Below are positions 1 to 5,896 of a DNA stretch of 6,055 nucleotides, piece by piece. This DNA is from Chloroflexota bacterium. GTDB taxonomy: Bacteria; Chloroflexota; Anaerolineae; Anaerolineales; Anaerolineaceae. The DNA is taken from the NCBI GenBank assembly GCA_019136175.1, contig JAGVUS010000450.1:1-6055 (forward strand), read 5' to 3'. The position numbers were made by a program, and so were the translations under genes. The notes under the pieces are model-generated. The model was not told the DNA's origin. It saw only the letters and a list, made by a program, of their open reading frames with translations, and made no database searches. Every line of letters begins with the position of its first letter. The stretch's first letter is position 1.

Positions 1-7
1 TAAATTC

Positions 8-36
8 TTGACGATTCCGGGAAAGGATGCTAAAAT
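8..36 (+). promoter_or_regulatory. Sigma-70-type promoter of the tRNA-Gly gene
   Basis: The -35 hexamer TTGACG (8-13) and the -10 hexamer TAAAAT (31-36) are separated by exactly 17 bases. The -10 is preceded by TGC (28-30), an extended -10 element. Transcription would start near 43, about nine bases before the mature 5' end of the tRNA at 52. Each hexamer has one mismatch to consensus. This is the strongest promoter visible in the window and fits a highly expressed stable RNA. Confidence 0.8.
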
Positions 37-51
37 CCTGACACGTAAATT

Positions 52-124
52 GCGGGCGTGGTTCAGTTGGTAGAATGTCTCCTTGCCAAGGAGAAGGTCG
101 TGGGTTCGAGTCCCATCGCCCGCT
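52..124 (+). tRNA. tRNA-Gly (anticodon GCC)
   Basis: A complete 73-base cloverleaf can be folded by eye. The acceptor stem GCGGGCG (52-58) pairs fully with CGCCCGC (117-123), and the discriminator base is T124, as is usual for bacterial tRNA-Gly. The D stem is GTTC/GAAT with the AGTTGGTA loop. The anticodon stem TCTCC/GGAGA closes the loop TTGCCAA, with anticodon GCC at 85-87 reading GGC and GGU codons. The T arm is GTGGG-TTCGAGT-CCCAT. The 3' CCA is not encoded, because CTA follows the discriminator, so a CCA-adding enzyme must be present. Its own promoter and terminator flank it, so it looks like a single-gene unit independent of the downstream operon. Confidence 0.97.
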
Positions 125-127
125 CTA

Positions 128-157
128 GAAACCCCCACCAGTGGGGGTTTCTCTTTT
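128..157 (+). terminator. Intrinsic terminator of the tRNA-Gly unit
   Basis: GAAACCCCCA (128-137) pairs perfectly with TGGGGGTTTC (142-151), giving a 10-bp stem with a GC-rich core and a four-base loop. TCTTTT (152-157) follows directly on the plus strand. It begins four bases after the tRNA 3' end, so little trailer RNA would need trimming. The T tract is short and interrupted by a C, but the stem is strong. Confidence 0.88.
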
Positions 158-660
158 GATGGAGGCACTCCAGCTGGAAGACCCGCACAAACAGGTTTCT
201 GCAGATTTCCTGAAGCAGGGGATCCAGCAGGTTCCAGCGGTCTCCCGGTTGTCCGCTTCCGGTAACGGGGAGGGTGCCCGGGAGAAGGACGAGTAATCCT
301 GGACAATCCGGGACAGTTTTTGGGGGAATACCTGTTTTCTCCGGGGAATAAACTTACACGGGGATATACCATCCCTCACTCACACCTTCTGGTGGGAGAT
401 TATCCAATTCCACAGGGTGGAATTAAATCACAGATCCGCTTGCACCAGGTGTAAACCTTCAAATCACCCGTCGTAATGGGGCATTGACTGAAATGCCCGG
501 GCATTGACCCTATTTCAAAAGCTGGCTCACAAAGTGGGCTGAGTGAAGGTAGAGTAATGCCAATAATCCCGGAGTTAATTTTCAGTTGGAACACGATCTA
601 CCCTCTTTTTTGAGCATTCGAAAACCGCTAATTCTTATCAAGTTTAGGGCACAGGAATCC
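158..660. other. Gene-free intergenic stretch with small repeats
   Basis: I find no convincing gene here on either strand. The short open frames (84 codons on the minus strand overlapping the terminator, and 64 codons on the minus strand at 400-594) lack ribosome binding sites and resemble no known family. Visible structure: an 8-bp inverted repeat TCTCCCGG (241-248)/CCGGGAGA (278-285); a tandem 10-base direct repeat, AATCCTGGAC then AATCCGGGAC (295-314); a perfect 8-bp hairpin AATTCCAC/GTGGAATT (406-424) with a three-base loop and no following T run; and a cluster of GGGCATT units in alternating orientation (478-508). None matches a riboswitch or regulatory RNA that I can name. Confidence 0.6.
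478..508. repeat. GGGCATT inverted/direct repeat cluster
   Basis: GGGCATT occurs at 479-485 and 499-505, with its complement AATGCCC at 492-498 between them. The second and third units form a perfect 14-bp palindrome (492-505). The first and second form a 7-bp stem with a six-base loop (486-491). The two forward copies extend to GGGCATTGAC and are spaced 20 bases apart, about two helical turns. This could be a dimeric regulator site or alternative RNA hairpins. It lies about 260 bases upstream of the operon start, which is far for an operator. Confidence 0.5.
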
Positions 661-681
661 ATTTGTAACCAATTTGTAACC
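661..681 (+). repeat. Perfect 10-base direct repeat upstream of the operon
   Basis: ATTTGTAACC occurs at 661-670 and again at 672-681 with a single A between, so the period is 11 bases, about one helical turn. It lies about 90-110 bases before the first operon start codon and immediately upstream of the promoter-like hexamers. This is the expected geometry for side-by-side binding of a regulator on one DNA face. No regulator gene is in the window and the motif matches no operator I recognise. Confidence 0.55.
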
Positions 682-690
682 GCGTCTTGT

Positions 691-736
691 TATGATGAAT
701 AGGTTGACAATTCTGTCTTCGTTTTTTCCATATTCC
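691..736 (+). promoter_or_regulatory. Candidate promoter region of the acyl-CoA operon
   Basis: Two partial signals are visible. TATGAT (691-696) is a good -10 hexamer with no clear -35 at the right distance; the direct repeat at 661-681 lies there instead, as at activator-dependent promoters. TTGACA (704-709) is a perfect -35, but the only -10-like sequences after it (CATATT at 729-734, TATTCC at 731-736) are 19-21 bases away and weak. Either would give a leader of several tens of bases before the ATG at 770. The operon promoter is probably here, but I cannot decide which element is used. Confidence 0.4.
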
Positions 737-756
737 TGTCCAAAATATCATACTTC

Positions 757-762
757 AGGAGG
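757..762 (+). promoter_or_regulatory. Ribosome binding site fixing the first operon start
   Basis: AGGAGG lies seven bases before the ATG at 770. It selects that codon over the upstream in-frame ATGs at 692 and 695, which have no such site and would add 26 residues unlike any SDR N-terminus. Confidence 0.9.
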
Positions 763-769
763 ATTTGAG

Positions 770-1534
770 ATGCGTCTGAGCGAAAAAGTGGCATTGATTA
801 CCGGTGGTGCAGCTGGAATCGGCAAGGCAACTGCACAAGTTTTTGCCCGGGAAGGGGCAAAAGTGATCATCTGCGATGTGTCCGAAGAACTGGGAAATTC
901 TCTGGTGGAAACACTGGGACCGGATGCCCAGTTTAATAAAGTGGATGTTACCAACCGAGCCGATGTCCAGCAATGGGTGGAAGGTGTGGTTGCCCGCTAC
1001 GGCAGAGTGGATATCCTGGTCAATAATGCTGGCATCACCCGGGATGCGCAATTCATCAAGATGAAGGACGGTGAACTGGTCAAGCAAATGAGCGAGGAGG
1101 CATTTGACTCGGTTCTGTCTGTCAATTTGAAAGGTGTTTTCAATTGCACACAGGCGGTTGCCCCCTTTATGGTTCGTCAAAAAAGTGGTGTCATCCTGAA
1201 CGCTTCTTCCGTGGTTGGCTTGTATGGCAATTTTGGACAGACCAATTATGTCGCCACCAAGGCGGGTGTCATTGGAATGACCAAGGTCTGGGCTCGCGAG
1301 TTGGGTAAATACGGCATCCGTGTGAATGCGGTTGCACCAGGGTTCATTATGACAGAGATGGTCGCCAAGATGCCCGAAGAAGTCCTTGCCGGGATGCGAG
1401 CCAAGACTCCATTGGGACGCCTGGGTGAACCGGAAGATATAGCCTACACGTATCTCTGGCTGTCAACGGATGAAGCAGCCTACGTCAATGGTGCCACCAT
1501 CAGCGTTGATGGGGGCATTGTACTGGGTACCTGA
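770..1534 (+). CDS. SDR-family 3-oxoacyl reductase / 3-hydroxyacyl-CoA dehydrogenase (FabG-like)
   Basis: A 254-residue classical short-chain dehydrogenase/reductase, probably cytosolic, which interconverts 3-oxoacyl and 3-hydroxyacyl thioesters. The dinucleotide-binding motif TGGAAGIG is at residues 11-18, and NNAG is at 85-88. The catalytic tetrad is N119, S147, Y160 and K164 (YxxxK). The APG motif and a SVDGG C-terminus are typical of FabG/PhaB-like enzymes. Asp36 ends the second beta strand, which in this family usually means NAD(H) rather than NADP(H) preference and points to an oxidative role; that is inference. The loop after NNAG carries about nine extra residues (around 98-110) compared with E. 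coli FabG. The start at 770 is set by AGGAGG seven bases upstream. As first gene of the operon, with thiolase and CoA-transferase downstream, it is more likely to act on acyl-CoA than on acyl-ACP. The exact substrate is unknown. Confidence 0.92.
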   Translation: MRLSEKVALITGGAAGIGKATAQVFAREGAKVIICDVSEELGNSLVETLGPDAQFNKVDVTNRADVQQWVEGVVARYGRVDILVNNAGITRDAQFIKMKDGELVKQMSEEAFDSVLSVNLKGVFNCTQAVAPFMVRQKSGVILNASSVVGLYGNFGQTNYVATKAGVIGMTKVWARELGKYGIRVNAVAPGFIMTEMVAKMPEEVLAGMRAKTPLGRLGEPEDIAYTYLWLSTDEAAYVNGATISVDGGIVLGT

Positions 1535-1549
1535 TTTTTACGGGAATAA

Positions 1550-1554
1550 AGGAG
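1550..1554 (+). promoter_or_regulatory. Ribosome binding site selecting the second ATG
   Basis: AGGAG ends immediately before the ATG at 1555, leaving that codon no spacing, but sits six bases before the in-frame ATG at 1561. The start is therefore placed at 1561, two residues shorter than the longest frame. Confidence 0.8.
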
Positions 1555-1560
1555 ATGATC

Positions 1561-2544
1561 ATGCGACATGCAACCATTATTTCCACAGGTGCCTATCTGC
1601 CAGAGATTGAACGACCCAACTCGGCAATGTTTGAGCGGTTTGGCGAGGTGATCAATAAATTTGAAAATTCCTCCGGCATACGCACACGGTTTTACGCTCC
1701 CGATGATTGGGCAACCTCTGATTTGGCAGTGGAAGCTGGCAAACAAGCGCTGAAAAAAGCTGGATTACAACCTGAAGATCTCGACTTGATCATCCTGGGA
1801 ACTGACAGTCCGGATTATATAACTCCGGCAACCTCAGCAGTCACCCAGTACAAGCTGGGAGCAAAGAATGCCGGTTCCTTTGATGTTGGATGTGCCTGTG
1901 CTTCTTTCCCAACCGGTTTGAACATTGCAGCCGGGCTCATTGCGACCAATCCCAATCTGAAGTATGTAATGGTGATTGGTGCCTACATGATGCACAAACT
2001 TTCCGACTGGGAAAATGATGTCATGTCCTTCTTCTACGGGGACGGAGCCGGAGCAGCCATTCTAACAGCAAGCGATCAACCCGGATTTGTTGCCTCCTCG
2101 TTCTTTGCGGATGGGTCATACCACAAACATTGGGGGATCTACTCCGGAGGAACCTATGAACCGGCAAGCGAGGAGAGCGTCAAGGCTGGCAGAACCAAGG
2201 TGAAGTTGATCACGCCCTTCCCCCCTGAAGTCAATCATGAAGGTTGGCCTGCCCGGATGCGCGAACTCGCCAGGAACGGTCATTTTGACCTGAAAGATGC
2301 CAAGCTGGTGATTTACACCCAGGTGCGTCTCAACAGCATCAAACTGGTGCAGGAAACCCTGGGTCTCCCCCTGGAACAAGCCCACTGGGTCATGGACCGC
2401 TTTGGTTATACCGGCTCTGCCTGCCTGCCGATGGCATTTAATGACGCCATGGAACAGGGCAAGGTTCATTCTGGTGACCTGGTTCTCTTTGTCGGATCAG
2501 GGGTTGGATACAACCAGGCCGGGTCTGCATTCATCATGCCCTAG
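1561..2544 (+). CDS. Ketoacyl synthase III-like (FabH/HMG-CoA synthase superfamily) protein with altered triad
   Basis: A 327-residue thiolase-fold protein of the usual FabH length. The N-terminal strand (ISTGAYLPE), the SSGIRTR segment (37-43), the nucleophile motif FDVGCACASF (107-116, Cys113 aligning with E. coli FabH Cys112), GDGAGAAIL and a C-terminal GSGVGYNQAGSAF segment are all present. FabH normally has PHQAN and YGNTSAA motifs carrying the catalytic His and Asn. Here a gap-free alignment gives YTQVR (Thr253 for His) and FGYTGSA (Tyr283 for Asn); the 30-residue spacing equals H244-N274 in E. coli. Asp82, in GTDSPD, falls where HMG-CoA synthases have their catalytic Glu. Acylation of Cys113 seems possible, but decarboxylative condensation of malonyl-ACP by the usual mechanism does not. 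It may be an acyltransferase or a condensing enzyme with another nucleophile. It starts 26 bases after the reductase and ends six bases before the CoA-transferase. Confidence 0.88.
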   Translation: MRHATIISTGAYLPEIERPNSAMFERFGEVINKFENSSGIRTRFYAPDDWATSDLAVEAGKQALKKAGLQPEDLDLIILGTDSPDYITPATSAVTQYKLGAKNAGSFDVGCACASFPTGLNIAAGLIATNPNLKYVMVIGAYMMHKLSDWENDVMSFFYGDGAGAAILTASDQPGFVASSFFADGSYHKHWGIYSGGTYEPASEESVKAGRTKVKLITPFPPEVNHEGWPARMRELARNGHFDLKDAKLVIYTQVRLNSIKLVQETLGLPLEQAHWVMDRFGYTGSACLPMAFNDAMEQGKVHSGDLVLFVGSGVGYNQAGSAFIMP

Positions 2545-2550
2545 GAAACC

Positions 2551-3861
2551 ATGAACCCTAAAGACATGTATCAACAGAAATTAATCAGCATCCCGGAAGC
2601 GGTGGGGAAATTAAAATCCCACCAGACCCTGGCTGTTGCCATGGCTGGGTCGGAACCTCCTGGATTGCTCACTGAACTGGGCAGGCACCGGGATCGCCTG
2701 GAAGGTGTGCATGTATGGATATCCCTGCCGATGGGGGTATATGACTTCATCACAGAACCCAGCATGGATGGACACTTTTTCATTGAGAACTGGTTTTACG
2801 GGAATATTGACCGGAAAGTCCACCCACAGGGTCGGGAATCCTATATCCCCAATAATCTCAATTATGCTGCAACCAGAAAGTTATATGCAGCTGGCAACCG
2901 TGTCAATGTGTTTTTTGGGACAGCCACCCCGCCGGACACCCGGGGATACATGTCGCTATCCCTGGGATTGGTCCTCGAAAAACAAATGATCGAAGCCGCG
3001 GATCTGGTCATTCTGGAGATCAACGAAAATCTCCCGTGGACCCTCGGAGATACCCAGGTGCACATTTCTGATGTGGATTACGTGGTTGAGAATCATGTGC
3101 CCTTGATGTGCTTACCGGTTGTGCCCCCCACTCCCGCAGAGGAAGCCATTGGTGGGTATATTGCCGAATTAATTCAAGATGGTTCCACCCTCCAACTGGG
3201 AATTGGGGGCATTCCCAATGCCATTACACCATTCCTGTTGAATCGCAAGGACCTGGGTATCCATACGGAAATGTTCACAGACGGGATGGTGGATCTTTAT
3301 AATGCAGGTGTCATCACCAACCGTCGGAAGACCCTCTGGAAGGGAAAGATGGTGGGCGCTTTTGCCCTTGGGACACAAAAGCTATACGACTTCGTGGACA
3401 ATAACCTGGGCGTGGAATTCCAGCAAGGCAAAATCACCAATGATCCATTTATCGTGGGAAAAAATTACCGCATGATCAGCATTAACACTGCCTTGCAGGT
3501 GGATGTATTTGGTCAGGTTTGTTCACAATCGATCGGTTATAAACACTTCTCCGGCACTGGCGGTCAACTGGATACGCATCGTGGAGCCCAACTCTCCGAA
3601 GGAGGGCGTGGAATCATCGCCCTGCGTTCCACTGCCAAAAATGGTGAGATTTCCACCATTGTGCCAGTCCTGGCAGAAGGTGCCGAGGTAACAGTCCCCA
3701 GCCAGGATATCGATACTGTCGTGACGGAATTCGGTATTGCGGATTTGAAAGGCCTGACAGTCCGGGACCGAGCTTTGGCACTTATCAACATCGCCCATCC
3801 AGATTTTCGTGAAAAGATCAAGGATGAAGTGATGCGCCTCGGGATTGTCCCCAAATTTTAA
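2551..3861 (+). CDS. Acetyl-CoA hydrolase/CoA-transferase family protein (4-hydroxybutyrate CoA-transferase type)
   Basis: A 436-residue class I-type CoA-transferase with the two-domain layout and length of the acetyl-CoA hydrolase / succinyl-CoA:acetate / 4-hydroxybutyrate CoA-transferase family. It would move CoA between an acyl-CoA and a free acid through a glutamyl-CoA thioester. GIGGIPNA is at 217-224. The catalytic Glu is very likely E240, in the HTEMFTDG segment (family: HSEMFSDG). The C-terminal signature GTGGQLD (335-341) followed by RGA, SEGGRGIIAL and the late TEFGIADLKG stretch are intact. The start at 2551 uses AGGA overlapping the preceding TAG stop, six bases after the upstream gene, which suggests translational coupling. 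Its probable role is to activate the pathway's acid substrate or release an acid product. Substrate specificity cannot be read from the sequence, and a hydrolase function is possible. Confidence 0.92.
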   Translation: MNPKDMYQQKLISIPEAVGKLKSHQTLAVAMAGSEPPGLLTELGRHRDRLEGVHVWISLPMGVYDFITEPSMDGHFFIENWFYGNIDRKVHPQGRESYIPNNLNYAATRKLYAAGNRVNVFFGTATPPDTRGYMSLSLGLVLEKQMIEAADLVILEINENLPWTLGDTQVHISDVDYVVENHVPLMCLPVVPPTPAEEAIGGYIAELIQDGSTLQLGIGGIPNAITPFLLNRKDLGIHTEMFTDGMVDLYNAGVITNRRKTLWKGKMVGAFALGTQKLYDFVDNNLGVEFQQGKITNDPFIVGKNYRMISINTALQVDVFGQVCSQSIGYKHFSGTGGQLDTHRGAQLSEGGRGIIALRSTAKNGEISTIVPVLAEGAEVTVPSQDIDTVVTEFGIADLKGLTVRDRALALINIAHPDFREKIKDEVMRLGIVPKF

Positions 3862-3870
3862 AACCCATGC

Positions 3871-3876
3871 AGGAGG
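3871..3876 (+). promoter_or_regulatory. Ribosome binding site of the 101-residue gene
   Basis: AGGAGG lies five bases before the ATG at 3882. The in-frame ATG at 3867 is upstream of it and has no site of its own, so 3882 is the start. Confidence 0.85.
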
Positions 3877-3881
3877 AAACC

Positions 3882-4187
3882 ATGAATCCACTGATCGGAA
3901 AATGGACACAACCGGCAGGTCAGCCCTATCCAGGTCTTTTCTTTGTCTTCAATGAGGATGGATCATTTCGGGCGGAATTTGCTGAAATGGGCATCACATC
4001 CTCCGGAACTTACTCAGTTTCAGGGGATATCCTCTCCATGAATCAGAGTCAACACACATTAGGACTGGTTGGTCAATTTGAAGGACGGTTTGCCGTTGAG
4101 GACGACGCATTAAAGCTGGCTCTCGGAAATCCAGGGGAAAAAGCCCCAGAAGATCTCAGTAAAGCACGGATTTATATCCGTTCATAA
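3882..4187 (+). CDS. Small uncharacterised protein, probably a beta-rich (lipocalin-like) fold
   Basis: I do not recognise this 101-residue protein. It has no signal peptide, membrane segment or cysteine, so it is probably cytosolic. It begins with LIGKWTQ, followed by alternating strand-like segments: GLFFVFNEDGSFRAEF, GTYSVSGDILSM, GQFEGRFAVEDDALKLAL. The pattern of GxW near the start, then F-x-x-DGS-F, GTY-x-x-GD-x-L and a late LKL strand resembles small lipocalin-like or beta-barrel domains that bind hydrophobic ligands; that similarity is by pattern only. It has a very strong ribosome binding site, starts 20 bases after the CoA-transferase and ends 16 bases before the thiolase, so it is a real operon member. 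Possible roles are acyl-chain or intermediate binding, or being an accessory subunit of a neighbouring enzyme. Confidence 0.82.
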   Translation: MNPLIGKWTQPAGQPYPGLFFVFNEDGSFRAEFAEMGITSSGTYSVSGDILSMNQSQHTLGLVGQFEGRFAVEDDALKLALGNPGEKAPEDLSKARIYIRS

Positions 4188-4203
4188 GAAAGGATGATAT
4201 TGT

Positions 4204-5469
4204 ATGCCAAACCATAAACTGGCGAGAGGTGTGGCTCTTGTTGGAGCCGGGATGAGCAAATTTGGTGCATTTAAGGGGAAAACATCCCGTGACTTATTCG
4301 TCGAAGCCTATGTGGAGATGTTGGAATCGGTTGACCTGGGAATTAATCCCAAGGAAATTGAAGCCCTATACGTAGGGAATTACTCATGCGATTTATTTGA
4401 AGGACAGGGACACATCGCCCCCATTATGGCAAGCTGGACAGGCTTGAATCCCCTGCCGGCGGTCCGCGTGGAAGATGCCTGTGCCAGCGCCGGACTTGCT
4501 CTGCGGGAAGGTATTCTGGCAATTGCCTCCGGTATGTATGATGTGGTTGTCGTCAGCGGCGTTGAAAAGATGACCGACCTACCCACCGAAAAGGTAACAG
4601 ATACCCTGGCAACGGCAGCCGACGTTCAGTATGAAATTCCGGCAGGATTCACTTTCCCCGGATTTTACGCTGCCATGGCAACCGCATATATGCATGCCTA
4701 TGGTGCCACGCCCGAAACCTTCATGCGGGTGGGAATTAAGAATCACCAAAACGGCTCCATGAATGAAAAAGCCCAGTTTGGAGCGACGATTTCATCCATG
4801 ATGGAAGGGAGAAAAGCAAGTGCTGCGAAAAAAGGACTCCCAATTCCTGAGTGGAAGGATGAAATGGACTTCCTGCATGATGACCGCGCCAACCCAATCA
4901 TTGCTTGGCCAATGCGATTGTATGACTGCTCACCCATCTCTGATGGTGCTGCTGTGGTCCTGTTGGTGAGTGAAGACCTCGCCAGTAAATATTCCAGGAA
5001 TCCGATTTATATTACCGGTACAGGACAGGCAAGTGACGGTGCCCTCCATGATCGCCAGATTCTGACCTCTATCCCATCAGCCCGTTTGGCGGCAAATCAG
5101 GCGTATCAAATGGCCGGGATCACTCCAGCCGACATTGATTTTGCGGAAGTTCATGACTGCTTCACCATCGCTGAAATCATTGCAACTGAAGACCTCGGAT
5201 TTTTTGAGCCCGGAAAAGGTTGGATTGCTGCAGAGCAGGGAGATACCAGCCGCATTGGTCCAAAGCCTATCAACCTGTCCGGCGGACTGAAATCCAAAGG
5301 ACATCCAGTTGGAGCATCTGGAGTTGGTCAGGTTGTTGAGGTGTGGAAACAATTGCGTGGGCAGGCAGGCGAACGCCAGGTGCCCGGAAAACTGCGATAT
5401 GGACTGACCCATAATGTCGGAGGGACCGGACAAACATGCCTGGTTCATATTTTTGAACGGAGGGACTAA
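4204..5469 (+). CDS. Thiolase of the SCP2/archaeal type (acetyl-CoA acyltransferase-like)
   Basis: A 421-residue thiolase that should cleave 3-oxoacyl-CoA with CoA or catalyse the reverse Claisen condensation. The nucleophilic Cys93 is in VEDACASAG (89-97). HDCF is at 317-320 in place of the NEAF motif of classical thiolases, with H317 and C319 as expected for SCP2-type enzymes. GHPVGASG carries His367, and HNVGGTG (403-409) forms the last active-site loop, where classical thiolases have CxGxG. All key residues are present, so it looks active. The start at 4204 follows AAAGGA (4189-4194) with nine bases of spacing. Its stop is one base from the start of the DUF35 gene, the usual pairing for this thiolase type in archaeal acetoacetyl-CoA thiolase complexes and in BbsAB of anaerobic toluene degradation. 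The chain length and branching of its substrate are unknown. Confidence 0.93.
   Translation: MPNHKLARGVALVGAGMSKFGAFKGKTSRDLFVEAYVEMLESVDLGINPKEIEALYVGNYSCDLFEGQGHIAPIMASWTGLNPLPAVRVEDACASAGLALREGILAIASGMYDVVVVSGVEKMTDLPTEKVTDTLATAADVQYEIPAGFTFPGFYAAMATAYMHAYGATPETFMRVGIKNHQNGSMNEKAQFGATISSMMEGRKASAAKKGLPIPEWKDEMDFLHDDRANPIIAWPMRLYDCSPISDGAAVVLLVSEDLASKYSRNPIYITGTGQASDGALHDRQILTSIPSARLAANQAYQMAGITPADIDFAEVHDCFTIAEIIATEDLGFFEPGKGWIAAEQGDTSRIGPKPINLSGGLKSKGHPVGASGVGQVVEVWKQLRGQAGERQVPGKLRYGLTHNVGGTGQTCLVHIFERRD
5459..5464 (+). promoter_or_regulatory. Ribosome binding site of the DUF35 gene, inside the thiolase end
   Basis: GGAGGG lies within the last codons of the thiolase gene, six bases before the ATG at 5471. 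It excludes the upstream in-frame ATG at 5414, which would add 19 residues overlapping the thiolase. The arrangement implies translational coupling and balanced production of the two partners. Confidence 0.85.
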
Positions 5470-5470
5470 C

Positions 5471-5884
5471 ATGGAGAACGTTTTCACACATACCGCCTAT
5501 TCTTCTTACCTGAATGATCATCGCCTCATGGGTTCAAAGGATTTGCAAACCGGTGAAGTCTTCCTCCCTCCCCGTCCCATGAATCCGGAAACCTTCTCCA
5601 CCACCATGGAATGGGTGGAGTTAAAGGGGGAGGGAACCTTGCAGGCGTTCACCATCGTGTACATTGCCCCCACGGCAATGATTGAAGCCGGATATGATCG
5701 CAAGAATCCCTATTGTGTGGGAATTGTCAAGCTGGAGGAAGGGCCGATGATGAGCGGACTGATCCTGGGTGTGGATGTACGAAACCCAGCCAGCATTCAG
5801 ATTGGCATGCCCTTAAAAGTATCCTTTGTAGACCGCGGGGAAGGCGAAGGAAAACAAACCTTCCTGGCTTTTGAACCCGCCTGA
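5471..5884 (+). CDS. DUF35-type OB-fold protein lacking the zinc ribbon cysteines (thiolase partner)
   Basis: A 137-residue protein of the DUF35 / acyl-CoA-associated OB-fold family. It has the N-terminal helix and linker (SSYLNDHRLMGSK), the PPR motif (33-35), a strand with GTLQAFTIVYIAP, then IVKLEEGP and the closing GMPLKVSF strand. Members usually hold a zinc ribbon of the form CxxCG-x-PPR-x-x-CPxC. Here the framework of that motif is clear at residues 21-41, but the four cysteine positions read D24, T27, N38 and T41. The only cysteine in the protein is in NPYCVG. The zinc site is therefore lost, while the OB fold, which contacts thiolase and forms the CoA channel in known complexes, appears retained. 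It starts one base after the thiolase stop and is very likely a subunit or substrate-channelling partner of that thiolase. Confidence 0.88.
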   Translation: MENVFTHTAYSSYLNDHRLMGSKDLQTGEVFLPPRPMNPETFSTTMEWVELKGEGTLQAFTIVYIAPTAMIEAGYDRKNPYCVGIVKLEEGPMMSGLILGVDVRNPASIQIGMPLKVSFVDRGEGEGKQTFLAFEPA

Positions 5885-5896
5885 CAGAAGTGTAAA

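Noticed and set aside
52..160. tRNA-Gly as an integration (attachment) site of a mobile element
   Set aside because: I see no second copy of the tRNA 3' end, no integrase and no phage or plasmid genes in the window.
83..265. Plus-strand 60-codon frame starting inside the tRNA
   Set aside because: It begins within the tRNA anticodon arm and reads through the terminator hairpin, so it is a chance frame.
125..379. 84-codon minus-strand open frame downstream of the tRNA
   Set aside because: It runs through the tRNA terminator, has no ribosome binding site and no recognisable protein pattern. The same holds for the minus-strand frame at 400-594.
406..424. Hairpin as a second terminator
   Set aside because: The 8-bp stem is AT-containing and is followed by AAATCACAG rather than a T run, so it is not an intrinsic terminator on the plus strand.
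283..430. Possible T-box riboswitch (AGGACGAGTA-like start and AGGGTGGAA near 414, with TGGA able to match a tRNA-Gly end)
   Set aside because: The AGGGTGGAA segment is explained by the simple hairpin AATTCCAC/GTGGAATT (406-424). The conserved ACCRCG continuation and a terminator are missing, and no aminoacyl-tRNA synthetase or glycine gene follows.
692..769. 26-residue N-terminal extension of the reductase from the ATG at 692
   Set aside because: There is no ribosome binding site at 692, the extension overlaps the likely promoter region, and AGGAGG at 757-762 with the SDR N-terminus clearly marks 770 as the start.
755..1180. 141-codon minus-strand frame opposite the reductase, and other long antisense frames over the enzymes
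   Set aside because: They lie fully antisense to well-supported genes with intact motifs and have no family features, so they are reading-frame shadows.
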